Origin: Paraburkholderia sp. C35
Lineage (GTDB): Bacteria > Pseudomonadota > Gammaproteobacteria > Burkholderiales > Burkholderiaceae
Reading direction: 5' to 3'
Assembly: GCF_003121405.1 (NCBI RefSeq)
Contig: NZ_QBUY01000042.1
Span: forward strand, 1 to 64,000
DNA length: 64,000 nt
How positions within the stretch are numbered: the first letter of the stretch is position 1; each line of letters begins with the position of its first letter. The translations under genes were made by a program, and so were the position numbers. Below, one piece after another: positions 42,226 to 51,788 of the stretch. The notes under the pieces were generated by a model that was not told the DNA's origin, did no database searches, and saw only the letters and a list, made by a program, of their open reading frames with translations.

Positions 42226-45200
42226 ATCGCACCTTCGTTGAAAGTGGTTTCCTGAGCAGCCCGATGTGCATCGGTTTCATCGGGCACGGGCTCGCGCGGC
42301 AGGCCGCCCGCGGGCGCAATGCGCCAGATCGCGAAGGGCCGCGTGCCGGGATCGAGCCGCACGTGTTGCCATCTGCCTTGCCATTGAAACTGCTCGCCTG
42401 TCATCTGATCGATCACGTCGATGGTTCCGTGATCGGGCAGGCCCCAGCCGTTGAACGTTCCCCACGACAGTTCGATATCCGCGCCCTGCTCGTTGTACGG
42501 ATCGAGATTGATCGCGACGACGATCACGTTGTCGCGCGATTCCGTGGCCTTTTCGAAGAACAGGATGCTCTCGTTGTGCGCGGGCAGGAACGTGATATTC
42601 AGATGCGAGTGCAGCGCCGGGTTCGTGCGACGAATGCGATTGAGCTCCGTGATCTCGCGCACGATATTGCCGGGCCGGTTCCAATCCCACGCGCGGATCT
42701 GATACTTCTCCGAGTCCAGATATTCTTCGCTGTTCGGCAGCGCGGCGGCCTCGCACAGTTCGAAGCCGCTATACACGCCCCACAGGCCGGAGAGCATCGT
42801 GGCGAGCGCGGCGCGAATCAGAAAGCCCGGACGTCCCTGCGCCTGCAGATGTCGCGGGTTGATGTCCGGCGTGTTGACGAAGAAGTTCGGCCGGAACGAT
42901 TCGCGCAGATCGGTCTGCGTGAGTTGCGTCATATATTCGGTGAAGTCGCGCTTCGATTCGCGCCACGTGAAGTACGTGTACGACTGCGAGAAGCCGAGCT
43001 TCGCGAGACGCGCCATCACGCGCGGACGCGTGAACGCTTCCGCGAGGAAGATCACATCGGGATGCCGCGCGCGTACGTCGCCGATCATCCATTCCCAGAA
43101 CGGGAAAGGCTTCGTGTGCGGATTGTCGACGCGGAAAATGCGCACGCCCGCGTCGATCCAGAACAGGATCACGTCGCGCAATGAAAGCCACAACTCGGGC
43201 TTCGCGTCGCGCGCGTAGAAGTCGGGATTGACGATGTCCTGATACTTCTTCGGCGGATTCTCTGCATAACGCAGCGTGCCGTCGGGACGCCATGCGAACC
43301 ACGTCGGATGCTGCTTGAGCCACGGATGATCGGGCGAGCATTGAATCGCGAAATCGAGCGCGATTTCGAGGCCGTGATCATGCGCGGCGGCGAGCATGCG
43401 CTTGAAGTCGTCGAGCGTGCCGAGTTGCGGATGCACGGCATCGTGGCCGCCCGCTTCGCCGCCAATTGCATAGGGGCTGCCGACATCGTCCGGTCCCGGC
43501 GTCAGCGTGTTGTTGCGGCCTTTGCGGTTGGCGATGCCGATAGGGTGAATCGGCGGAAAGTACAGCACGTCGAAACCCATGTCGCGAATGCGCGGCAATT
43601 TGCCGATCACGTCGTCGAAGTTGCCGTGACGATGTTCGTCGTCGCTCATCGAACGCGGGAAGATCTCGTACCAGCTGGCAAAGCGCGCGCCCGCGCGATC
43701 GGCGTCGATGCGATACACGACGGGATCGCGCGACAGCCCCGGACGATGACGTGCGGCGGCGAACGCCTGCGCCGTGGTCGGCGCGAGCACGATGGCGAGA
43801 CGCTCGCCCGTGTCGGCCTTCATGAACTCCTTGACGATCGCTTCGAGCTGATGTCGCTCGGAGCCTTCGACCGTTTCCGTCTCGGCCAGCGCGAGCGCCA
43901 ACAGATGCTTCGCCTCCTCGACTTCGAGATCGACGGATTGCTCGGCCTTCAGCTTCTTCTGGATGTGATCGACCAGCGACGCGAAATCGTCGCGCCACGC
44001 GATCACCGTGTATTCATGGCGTCCGACGCGCTCGAGCGGGATGCGCGCTTCCCAGATGTCGTTGCCGGCGGGCTGCGCGGGCGTCATCGGTGCTTCATGC
44101 CAGGCGGTTTCGTCGGCGGCACGCCAGATCACTGCGGCAGCGATCTTGTCGTGGCCTTCCGCGAACACGGCAGCCGTGATGTGCGCACGCTCGCCGACGA
44201 TGCGCTTGGCCGGAAAGCGCCCGTGATCGACGGAAGGCGACACGCTTTCGATTGCCACGCGCGAGTTTGCAATTGCGTCGAGCACGCTCTTGTGGCCGGA
44301 GGTCTTGCTCTTCTCCTTGTCGATGGGCGGCGCGAGCACGCCGGGCTTTTCCGCGACCGCGCGAAACAGCCGGCACGCGCCCGGCGCGAGCGTGAATGCG
44401 CCGAGCGGCTGCGGCGCGCCGCGCGAATCGGTGCCAAGCTGCACGAAGCGCGTGAAGCTGCCCGGCACGCCGTCCAGAAAGCGCGTGGGCTCGACGCGCA
44501 CGGGCGTGCCCAGTTCGGGATTGATCGCGATCATCACGGCTTCGTCGGCGTCGCGCAGATCGCGTTCGTCGCCGCGCAAGAGGATCGCGGCATGCGTGTC
44601 CGGGCCGGACAGCGAGCGCAATTCGCCGTTGGTCTGCAACGACCATGTATCGCGTGCAATTGCGTTTGCGTGCCGTACGCGCTCGGACAGATCGAGGCGC
44701 GCGCCGTTGCGAAGATCGGCGTAATGCGCGGCATCGCCGAGTGTATGAGAGATCGGTTCCGCGATGCCGTACTCGAAGCCCATCGGCATCATCCAGCCGG
44801 TGCCCGTCGAGACCGCCGTGAACAACGCACGCCGATACGCACGCTCGACGATGGCCGCGTCGTGTACGTGTTCGAGGTCGGCTGCGAGGCGCGTGCCGTA
44901 GGGCGCTTCGGGAAACGCGACCGGCGAGCCGATGCGCATCAGCAGCGCATGTTCGTCGAGCATCCACGGCGCGCGAAAGTCCCACCAGCGCGACGATGAA
45001 AACACGGCGTCGAAGCCGACTTGTTCGAGCGCGACGACATCCGCGCGATTGAGGCCGGGCGTGGCGGCAAGGAAGCGCGTCGACGGATGGCGCGACGCGC
45101 GCACGGCATTAAGCAGGCGCCGCCACGCAAATACCGGCACCCGATGCGGCGAATCGAAACGGAAGCCGCCGATGCCTGCGTCCGCGAGCCGGTCGAGCGT

Positions 45201-45665
45201 TTGCGCCCACCAGTCGATCAGCGGCGCGGCGACATGTTCGTTGTCGAAGTTGGCATAGGCGACATTGTCTTCATGACGCGCATGCCGCGGATCGAGCCGC
45301 TCTTCTTCCGGCTCGAACGGATGAAACCAGTCGCGGTGCTCGCGGATGAACTGGCCGTCGGCAGCGGCGCGGTCGATCACGAGATCGACCAGCAGCGTGA
45401 GGCCATGCTGGCTGGCGGTTTCCGCGAGACGTTGCAGCACTTCGTCCGCGCTCAGGCTGGTGGCGAGCGCGGGGTGCAGCCGCGCGTGATCGCTGACGAT
45501 CTGCGCGTGGCCGGCCTGTCCCGGCTGGAACAGCCCGCCGATCAGCACATGATCGAAACCGAGTTGCGCGGCATGCTCGAACTGCGCAGGCCATGCTTCC
45601 AGCCGTCCAACGAGGGGAGAATGAACGAAGTAAATCCGCGGCGCATAGGCGTGGGGAGCTTCCAT
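42222..45665 (-). CDS. glgE: Alpha-1,4-glucan:maltose-1-phosphate maltosyltransferase with extra N-terminal GH13-like domain
   Basis: A protein of about 1147 aa. The C-terminal about 680 residues are a normal GlgE: GE_N_S domain (KRIVGERAHITAAVFAEGHDKIAAAV), WYEIFPRS, GFDVLYFPPIHPIG, IFRVDNPHTKPFPFWEWM with nucleophile Asp847, IFLAEAFTRP with the acid/base Glu, FVNTPDINP. It extends glucan using maltose-1-phosphate. The first about 450 residues are a second GH13-like barrel with GIGGFRFDSPHRVP, but the acid/base Glu position reads FLAATPG, so that domain looks inactive. The start MEAPHAYAPRIYFVHSPL at 45665 has GGAAA 6 bases upstream. First gene of the block. Confidence 0.93.
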   Translation of the reverse strand: MEAPHAYAPRIYFVHSPLVGRLEAWPAQFEHAAQLGFDHVLIGGLFQPGQAGHAQIVSDHARLHPALATSLSADEVLQRLAETASQHGLTLLVDLVIDRAAADGQFIREHRDWFHPFEPEEERLDPRHARHEDNVAYANFDNEHVAAPLIDWWAQTLDRLADAGIGGFRFDSPHRVPVFAWRRLLNAVRASRHPSTRFLAATPGLNRADVVALEQVGFDAVFSSSRWWDFRAPWMLDEHALLMRIGSPVAFPEAPYGTRLAADLEHVHDAAIVERAYRRALFTAVSTGTGWMMPMGFEYGIAEPISHTLGDAAHYADLRNGARLDLSERVRHANAIARDTWSLQTNGELRSLSGPDTHAAILLRGDERDLRDADEAVMIAINPELGTPVRVEPTRFLDGVPGSFTRFVQLGTDSRGAPQPLGAFTLAPGACRLFRAVAEKPGVLAPPIDKEKSKTSGHKSVLDAIANSRVAIESVSPSVDHGRFPAKRIVGERAHITAAVFAEGHDKIAAAVIWRAADETAWHEAPMTPAQPAGNDIWEARIPLERVGRHEYTVIAWRDDFASLVDHIQKKLKAEQSVDLEVEEAKHLLALALAETETVEGSERHQLEAIVKEFMKADTGERLAIVLAPTTAQAFAAARHRPGLSRDPVVYRIDADRAGARFASWYEIFPRSMSDDEHRHGNFDDVIGKLPRIRDMGFDVLYFPPIHPIGIANRKGRNNTLTPGPDDVGSPYAIGGEAGGHDAVHPQLGTLDDFKRMLAAAHDHGLEIALDFAIQCSPDHPWLKQHPTWFAWRPDGTLRYAENPPKKYQDIVNPDFYARDAKPELWLSLRDVILFWIDAGVRIFRVDNPHTKPFPFWEWMIGDVRARHPDVIFLAEAFTRPRVMARLAKLGFSQSYTYFTWRESKRDFTEYMTQLTQTDLRESFRPNFFVNTPDINPRHLQAQGRPGFLIRAALATMLSGLWGVYSGFELCEAAALPNSEEYLDSEKYQIRAWDWNRPGNIVREITELNRIRRTNPALHSHLNITFLPAHNESILFFEKATESRDNVIVVAINLDPYNEQGADIELSWGTFNGWGLPDHGTIDVIDQMTGEQFQWQGRWQHVRLDPGTRPFAIWRIAPAGGLPREPVPDETDAHRAAQETTFNEGAI

Positions 45666-46113
45666 CGGTCGTTTCCAGATTTCGTCCTGCTGTGCGGCGT
45701 GGATGCACCTGGGTGCGATCACGACCGCCAATTAGGCTTCAGAGCCGGATGCCGCGCGATGCGTCCTGCGACGGCGCGTACTGCTCAATGTAGTGCATTG
45801 ATCGACATGCGGCGCGTCAGTTCAAATTGATCGCGACGTGCGCTGCACATCGTTGGTCCGGGACCAATCGACAGGCGGTTGTTCAGCAAGCGCTATGCCA
45901 GAAAGCAGTACAGCAAGGAAACGGTTGAAACGGCGAAAGGCGTGCGGCGACGGCTGGACAGCCTGGTACGGCGCGACGAAACGGATGCGGGCGCCGTGTC
46001 ATTCATACGAATGACACGGGAAAACAGAAGGAAGACGTGTAAATCGGGCGTGTCGTCAGGTGGCTGTTACATGGCATGTTGCCATACTCGCGTGGGCGCG
46101 ACAGCACAGCACG
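45666..46113. other. Intergenic region upstream of glgE with two dyads
   Basis: A 448-base stretch without a convincing gene. It holds two clear inverted repeats: TTGGTCC-G-GGACCAA (45853-45867), a plausible operator about 190 bases upstream of glgE, and GTGTCATTC-ATAC-GAATGACAC (45998-46019), a perfect 9-bp stem with no T run. An 88-codon plus-strand frame here (45879-46145) has no coding-like composition and runs over the end of the DUF1345 gene. Confidence 0.5.
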
Positions 46114-46764
46114 CTATGAGCCGAGCAACCCGGCCGCCATGTTGATGCACAACCCGAGCACGGCGACATTGAAATAGAACGACAGCACCGACTGCGCCAG
46201 CGCCGCCCGGCGTATTTCGCGCGAGCGCAGCACGACGTCCGATGTCTGCGACGCCACGGCGATCGTGAAAGAGAAATACAGAAAGTCCCAGTAGTTCGGA
46301 TCGAGCTTGTGATCGGGGAACTTCAGCGCGGTTTCCTGCATACCGGTGGCGAAGTGCATGCGCGCGTAGTGAAGCGTGAAAATAGTGGGTATCAGGAACC
46401 ACGCGCCGATCAGCGTGATGCCCGTCACGAGATAGTGCGACACACCCGTGCTGCCCTTCGATTGCGCCAGCTCCAGCACGATGGCCGCCACGCTCGCGAT
46501 GGTCGCGAGGCAAACGATGGCGAGCACCACGCCTGCGTTTTCGTCTTCGCGTTGCGCGATCTCACGCACGCGGTCGTGATCGGCGCGCGCCATTTCCAGC
46601 CACCTCAGCGCGAGATAGGTCCACACGGCGACATCCCACGAGACCAGCACGCGGATCATTGGGCGCATGTGCGCGCCCGCCAGCAGCACGCCGATCACGA
46701 TGCCGAGCACGAGGCCCGTTACCATGCGCGGGCGGTTACGCAATACCTGTGGATAGACACTCAT
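46114..46764 (-). CDS. DUF1345 inner-membrane protein
   Basis: A 216-aa protein with about five hydrophobic helices. The family-typical segment LDPNYWDFLYFSFTIAVASQTSDVVLRSREIRR is complete, and it is preceded by HYARMHFA. The function of DUF1345 is unknown. A GGAG site lies 9 bases before the ATG. It stands alone between the glucan block and the FAD dehydrogenase genes. Confidence 0.9.
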   Translation of the reverse strand: MSVYPQVLRNRPRMVTGLVLGIVIGVLLAGAHMRPMIRVLVSWDVAVWTYLALRWLEMARADHDRVREIAQREDENAGVVLAIVCLATIASVAAIVLELAQSKGSTGVSHYLVTGITLIGAWFLIPTIFTLHYARMHFATGMQETALKFPDHKLDPNYWDFLYFSFTIAVASQTSDVVLRSREIRRAALAQSVLSFYFNVAVLGLCINMAAGLLGS

Positions 46765-47137
46765 CAGTGTGTGCTCCTCGCAGCGGGATATGACAAGGTT
46801 ATGTCGCGAAGCGACAGTAAAGGTTGCGACGGTTGCACGTGGATATGCTGCATGATTTGTCGAAAGGGGTATCGGGACGTTATAGTTTTCCCGCAGTTTT
46901 GCTCAATGGCCTTGCATGCGGCTTTCACCCGTTGCTGCGTTCTCGCGCGCAGCGACCCGTGAGCATGCAATAGCGACACGCCGACGGCAGGTTTCCTGTC
47001 GCATGGCCAGGCATCAGAGACCGCGAGACAGCGGCGCAAGACCAGTTTTGGGGCGGACGCCCGGCGTGCCTGCATGAATCGGCCAATGGCCGGATGCGGC
47101 GCGCGCCGGTCGAATACAAACATCATCTGGAACCCCC
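46765..47137. other. Intergenic region with a long imperfect hairpin
   Basis: 373 bases without a gene, between divergent DUF1345 and the dehydrogenase gamma subunit. One stretch (46914-46968) folds back on itself: GCATGC at both ends, then CAC...GTG, then TTGCTGCG with CGCAGCGA. A small GTCGC-GAA-GCGAC hairpin is at 46803-46815. No promoter could be assigned with confidence. Confidence 0.4.
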
Positions 47138-47719
47138 ATGACAGATGTTGATCGTCACGCTGTGCACGCTCATGCCGCGCGCTCGCCGCGCCGCCGTGCA
47201 TGGCTGATCGGCACGCTCGCTTCGGCGGCCGGCCTTGCGTTTGCATCGGCGGCGCGTCATGGCGCAGCGCCGGGCATCGCGACGGCACTCGCGCAAACGC
47301 CACCGCCCGCAGGCGGCGCGAATGCCGGATATGCCGCCTTCATCGCGCTGTCCGGCAAGCTCACCGGGCATCCCAGCTTCGATCCGGTGCACGGCAAGCG
47401 TGCATATGACGCGCTTTCCCACGCCGACGCACAGTTCGCGCAGAACGTGGCCGCGCTCAATACGTGGCTCGGCTCGCACGGCGGCGTGCCGTCTGATGTC
47501 GTCACGCAAGCCTTGCAGATCGATCAGCCGCAACTCGCGAAGACCATCAGCGCGATCACGCGCGCGTGGTATCTCGGGCTGGTCGGCGAGATGCCGAACG
47601 TGCAGGTGATTGCCTACGAACGCGCGCTCATGTTCGAACCCGTCAAGGACATTCTGACCGTCCCGTCGTACTGTCGGGACGTGCCGTTTTACTGGACGCG
47701 CAAGCCGGCCAATGCGTAG
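47138..47719 (+). CDS. FAD-dependent sugar dehydrogenase gamma (hitch-hiker) subunit
   Basis: A 193-aa protein with a twin-arginine-type signal (SPRRRAWLIGTLASAAGLAFA) and a mature part of about 145 residues containing FIALSGKLTGHPSFDPVHGKRAYDAL and ITRAWYLGLVG. This is the sorbitol/gluconate/glucose dehydrogenase small-subunit family. In Burkholderia FAD-glucose dehydrogenase the small subunit carries the signal that co-exports the catalytic subunit, which lacks one, and the same split is seen here. It precedes the catalytic gene by 90 bases. Confidence 0.88.
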   Translation: MTDVDRHAVHAHAARSPRRRAWLIGTLASAAGLAFASAARHGAAPGIATALAQTPPPAGGANAGYAAFIALSGKLTGHPSFDPVHGKRAYDALSHADAQFAQNVAALNTWLGSHGGVPSDVVTQALQIDQPQLAKTISAITRAWYLGLVGEMPNVQVIAYERALMFEPVKDILTVPSYCRDVPFYWTRKPANA

Positions 47720-47809
47720 CCGCGGCGTATCCATGTCGCACGATAGCGTTGCGTGGACATCGACAGAAACAAGCCAGCAGACGAATAAGAGGGCACCGAA
47801 GAGGCAAGC

Positions 47810-49411
47810 ATGGCAAACGCAAATTCCGCCGACATCGTTGTCGTCGGCTCGGGTGTGGCGGGCAGTCTCGTCGCGTACCAGATGGCGCTCGCGGGCGCTT
47901 CGGTGATCCTGCTCGAAGCCGGGCCGCGCCTGCAGCGCGGGCAGATCGTCGAGAACTTCCGCAACTCGCCGGCAAAAGCAGAGTTCGCGACGCCGTATCC
48001 TTCGACGCCTTATGCGCCGCATCCTCAGTACACGCCCGCCAACAACTATCTGATCCAGAAGGGCGAGTATCCGTATAACTCGCAGTATGTGCGGCTGGTC
48101 GGTGGCACGACATGGCATTGGGCGGCTGCGACCTGGCGTCTGCTGCCATCGGATTTTGAACTGAAAAAGCGCTACGGCGTGGGCCGCGACTGGCCGTATC
48201 CGTATGAAACGCTCGAGCCGTGGTACTTCGCGGCTGAAGTGGAGCTGGGCGTGTCCGGGCCGGATTCATCCGTCGATCTCGGCTCGCCGCGCTCGAAGCC
48301 GTATCCGATGAACGCGTTGCCGCTGTCGTACATGGACCAGCGTTTTTCCACCGTGCTCAACGCGAACGGCTTCAGGGTCGTGCCCGAGCCGGTCGCGCGC
48401 AACAGCCGTCCGTACGATGCGCGGCCCACCTGCTGCGGCAACAACAACTGCATGCCGATCTGCCCGATCGGCGCGATGTACAACGGCATCGTGCACGCCG
48501 ACAAGGCCGAGCGCGCGGGCGCGAAGCTGATTGCGCAAGCAGTCGTTTATCGCGTCGAGGCGGACAACAAAGGGCTGATCACGGCCGTGCACTACAAGGA
48601 TCCGAACGGCAACAGCACGCGCGTGACGGGCAAGCTGTTCGTGCTGGCGGCGAACGGCGTCGAGACGCCCAAGCTGATGCTGATGTCGACCTCGGACGCC
48701 TTTCCGCACGGCATCGGCAACCGTTCCGATCAGGTGGGCCGCAACCTGATGGACCATCCCGGCACGGGCGTGACGTTCCTCGCGAACGAATCGCTGTGGC
48801 CTGGACGCGGGCCGATGGAAATGACCTCCGTGGTGAACTTCCGCGACGGCGCGTTCCGCTCGGAATACGCGGCGAAGAAGCTGCATGTATCGAACGGTGT
48901 GCCGACCATGGCGATCACCGCGGCGCTGCTCAAAGGCGGTCTGACGGGTGCAGAGCTCGACCGGCAGATCCGCGACCGCGCCGCGCGCACGGTGACCATC
49001 AACAGCTTCCACGAGCACTTGCCCGAGCCGCAAAACCGCATCGTGCCTTCCGCCGATCACAAGGACTCGCTCGGCATCGCCCAGCCCGAAATCTATTACT
49101 CGATCAACGATTACGTGAAAAAAAGCGCCGCGCACACGCATGAGCTCTACGCACAGATTGCCGGGCTGTTCGGCGGCACCGAGGTTTCGTTCGACGATAC
49201 CTACGCGCCGAACAACCACATCATGGGCACGACGATCATGGGCAGCGATCCCGCCAGTTCCGTCGTCGATGCGGACTGCCGCACGCACGATCACCCGAAT
49301 CTGTTCATCGCGAGCAGCGGCGTGATGCCGGGCGCGGCATCGGTGAATTGCACGCTGACGATTGCCGCGCTGTCGCTGAAGCTCGCCGACAAGCTCAAGC
49401 ACGAAATCTGA
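47810..49411 (+). CDS. FAD-dependent (GMC) sugar dehydrogenase alpha subunit
   Basis: A 533-aa GMC-family flavoprotein. The FAD-binding fold starts IVVVGSGVAGSLVAYQMALAGASVILLEAG. The C-terminal GMC segment SSGVMPGAASVNCTLTIAALSLK is present. A Cys cluster CCGNNNCMPIC (Cys208, 209, 214, 218) matches the region of the 3Fe-4S cluster in B. cepacia FAD-glucose dehydrogenase, from memory. No signal peptide, so export relies on the gamma subunit. Electrons would pass to the triheme cytochrome. The exact sugar (glucose, sorbitol, gluconate) is not decided by sequence; glucose is the best guess. Confidence 0.88.
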   Translation: MANANSADIVVVGSGVAGSLVAYQMALAGASVILLEAGPRLQRGQIVENFRNSPAKAEFATPYPSTPYAPHPQYTPANNYLIQKGEYPYNSQYVRLVGGTTWHWAAATWRLLPSDFELKKRYGVGRDWPYPYETLEPWYFAAEVELGVSGPDSSVDLGSPRSKPYPMNALPLSYMDQRFSTVLNANGFRVVPEPVARNSRPYDARPTCCGNNNCMPICPIGAMYNGIVHADKAERAGAKLIAQAVVYRVEADNKGLITAVHYKDPNGNSTRVTGKLFVLAANGVETPKLMLMSTSDAFPHGIGNRSDQVGRNLMDHPGTGVTFLANESLWPGRGPMEMTSVVNFRDGAFRSEYAAKKLHVSNGVPTMAITAALLKGGLTGAELDRQIRDRAARTVTINSFHEHLPEPQNRIVPSADHKDSLGIAQPEIYYSINDYVKKSAAHTHELYAQIAGLFGGTEVSFDDTYAPNNHIMGTTIMGSDPASSVVDADCRTHDHPNLFIASSGVMPGAASVNCTLTIAALSLKLADKLKHEI

Positions 49412-49425
49412 GGGCCCGTTTGCAT

Positions 49426-50862
49426 ATGAAACGATCAGACGGACAGGGCGGCAACCTCGATGCAACGGTCTTCTCGGCGAGCCGGCATGCGGCGCTCAGG
49501 ACCCGCCGGCGCGTGTGGAAGATGGCGGCGCTGGCGGCGGCGTTTTCGCTGTTCGCGCTGTATCTCGCGTGGCTCGAAGCGTACGACGCCGAGCCGCATC
49601 ACAGCGACGAATCGCCGCTTGGCGAAGCCGTCGCGCAGGCCAGCGCGCCCGCGAGCGGCGCGTCGGGGCGCGGGCCCGATCTTGTGAAGCGCGGCGAGTA
49701 TCTGGCGCGCGCCGGCGACTGTATCGCCTGCCATACGTCGGACAAGGGCCGACCGTTCGCAGGCGGCCTCGCGATCAGCACGCCGTTCGGCACCATCTAC
49801 ACACCGAACATCACGCCCGATCCGGACACGGGCATTGGCCGCTGGACGGACGCCGATTTCCTGCGCGCGATGCACCAGGGTATCGGCAAGGAAGGCGAGC
49901 GGCTGTATCCCGCGTTCCCGTATGCCGAGTACACCAAGGTCACCGATCAGGACGTGCAGGCCATTCGCGCGTATCTGAATACGGTGGTGCCCGTGCATTA
50001 CACGCCGCCGCCGAACGAGATGCGCTTCCCGTTCAACCAGCGCTGGTTGATGGTCTTCTGGAACATGTTCAATTTCGATGAAGGGCGCTTCGTGCCCGAT
50101 CCGAAACAGAGCGCGGAATGGAATCGCGGTGCGTATCTGGTCGAAGGGCTGGCGCATTGCGGCGAATGCCACACGCCGCGCAACTTCACGCAGGGATTGC
50201 AGACCAGTGAGCGCCTGTCGGGCGCGATCCAGGCCGGCTGGCACGCGTACAACATCACGCCGCACAAGACGAGCGGGATTGGCGGCTGGTCGGATCAGGA
50301 CATCGTCAGCTATCTGTCGACGGGCATCGCGCAGGGCCGCGCGAATGCAGCGGGACCGATGGCCGAGGTGGTCTCGGACAGCACCCAGTATCTGAACGGC
50401 GAAGATCTGCGCTCGATTGCCGTCTATCTGCGTTCGCTCAAACCCGTCGATCGCGGCGAGCGTCGCTCGCGCGCCGAATGGGGTGCGCCTGCCAGCGACG
50501 CGGTAGCGTTGCGCGGCGTGCGGATCGACGGCGTGAACGGCGCGCAGCTTTTCCTTGCCAATTGCGCGAGCTGCCACCAGTGGACGGGCGAGGGCGTCGG
50601 CGCGGGCGCATCGGGTGCGTATCCGTCGCTGATCCATAACAGCGTCACGGGTGCGGGCGACGCCAACAATCTCGCGATGGTGATCCTGCATGGCGTGCAT
50701 CGCACGACTAAAGACGCCGATGTGCTGATGCCCGCATTCGACCGCGAACTGACCGATGCGCAGATCGCCGCCGTGACGAACTATGTGACGAGCCGCTTCG
50801 GCAATCCGCAATCGACGGTGAGCGTCGAGCAGGTCGGCCAGTTGCGCGCGACGCCGCAGTGA
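49426..50862 (+). CDS. Triheme cytochrome c subunit of the FAD dehydrogenase
   Basis: A 478-aa membrane-anchored cytochrome. An N-terminal hydrophobic segment (about 28-50, VWKMAALAAAFSLFALYLAWLE) acts as signal or anchor. Three heme-c sites follow in order: CIACH, CGECH and CASCH, each in its own cytochrome c domain with downstream axial Met candidates. This matches the beta subunit of gluconate, sorbitol and FAD-glucose dehydrogenases, which hands electrons to the quinone pool. The start is 14 bases after the catalytic gene. Confidence 0.92.
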   Translation: MKRSDGQGGNLDATVFSASRHAALRTRRRVWKMAALAAAFSLFALYLAWLEAYDAEPHHSDESPLGEAVAQASAPASGASGRGPDLVKRGEYLARAGDCIACHTSDKGRPFAGGLAISTPFGTIYTPNITPDPDTGIGRWTDADFLRAMHQGIGKEGERLYPAFPYAEYTKVTDQDVQAIRAYLNTVVPVHYTPPPNEMRFPFNQRWLMVFWNMFNFDEGRFVPDPKQSAEWNRGAYLVEGLAHCGECHTPRNFTQGLQTSERLSGAIQAGWHAYNITPHKTSGIGGWSDQDIVSYLSTGIAQGRANAAGPMAEVVSDSTQYLNGEDLRSIAVYLRSLKPVDRGERRSRAEWGAPASDAVALRGVRIDGVNGAQLFLANCASCHQWTGEGVGAGASGAYPSLIHNSVTGAGDANNLAMVILHGVHRTTKDADVLMPAFDRELTDAQIAAVTNYVTSRFGNPQSTVSVEQVGQLRATPQ

Positions 50863-51031
50863 GCGTGGCGGCGGATGCCGGTGTTCTGGCGGCGCGTCTG
50901 AGAACCTTTTGCAGAAATGCATGCACGACGCATGCAAAGTGCCGCGTCTTGCTCGATTCTTGCTGACGATAGGCGTGGGAACGCGAGATGCCGCGCATAC
51001 ACAGCTTGCGCGCTCGCACTATCATGCAGTA

Positions 51032-51769
51032 ATGGATGCCACTCTTGTCACTGTCGTCGAACATCATGCCGTCAATAGAGCCGGACGCGATTTCGTGGTC
51101 GGCGATCTGCACGGCTGCGTCGATGCGCTGCGCTTTCTGCTGCGCGAGGTCGAATTCGATTCGTCGCGCGACCGGCTGTTTTCCGTCGGCGATCTGGTCG
51201 ATCGCGGCTCGCAGTCGGAAGAGGCGCTAGCGCTGCTCGACAAGCCGTGGTTCCATGCCGTGCTCGGCAATCATGAAGACACGCTCTGCGCCGTCGCGGA
51301 AGGCCGGTTGAAGAAGCAGTGGTGGTACGGGATCGGCGGGTTGTGGAGCGCGCATGTGCCGATCGAACGGCTGCGTGCGTATGCGCAACGTTTGCGCGCG
51401 TTGCCGCTGGTGCGCGTGATCGGCTCGGGCAGCGAGCGTTTCAACATCCTGCACGCAGAGTTTCTCGGCACGGACGCCGAACTCGACGCCGACCACTTCT
51501 CCGACGAAATCCGTCAGCAATTGCTGTGGGGCCGCAGCCTGGCGATGGGCGCGGGCGACCCGATGCGCCAGCTAGGGTTGTCGCTCACCTATTGCGGCCA
51601 TACGCCCGTGCGCGAAGTGCAGCAAATCGGCGCTCAGGTGTTCATCGATACGGGTGCCTTCGGTCCTGGCGGCAAGCTGACCATTGTCGAAGCGCGCACG
51701 ACGAAACGCTGGTCGGTGACGAACGACGTGGCGCGTTCGGTCGGCGCTTCGGCGCTGGCACTGCCTTGA
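51032..51769 (+). CDS. Metallophosphoesterase, PrpE/PphA-like serine/threonine phosphatase
   Basis: A 245-aa protein of the PPP family. The three metal-binding signatures are intact: VGDLHGCVDAL, SVGDLVDRGSQS and LGNHEDTL. A later TYCGHTPV supplies a further metal His. Such short phosphatases remove phosphate from proteins or nucleotides; the substrate here is unknown. The frame is open 41 codons upstream, but MDATLVTVVEHH is a better start. It stands alone before the convergent RES toxin gene. Confidence 0.9.
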   Translation: MDATLVTVVEHHAVNRAGRDFVVGDLHGCVDALRFLLREVEFDSSRDRLFSVGDLVDRGSQSEEALALLDKPWFHAVLGNHEDTLCAVAEGRLKKQWWYGIGGLWSAHVPIERLRAYAQRLRALPLVRVIGSGSERFNILHAEFLGTDAELDADHFSDEIRQQLLWGRSLAMGAGDPMRQLGLSLTYCGHTPVREVQQIGAQVFIDTGAFGPGGKLTIVEARTTKRWSVTNDVARSVGASALALP

Positions 51770-51788
51770 TGCTGCCAAGCCAGCGCCT

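Noticed and set aside
39544-42255. 903-codon plus-strand frame opposite treS-maltokinase
   Set aside because: Antisense shadow of a verified fusion gene; composition is Arg/His/Gln rich with no domain.
45879-46145. 88-codon plus-strand ORF in the glgE/DUF1345 gap
   Set aside because: No ribosome-binding site, odd composition, covers two dyads and runs over the end of the DUF1345 gene.
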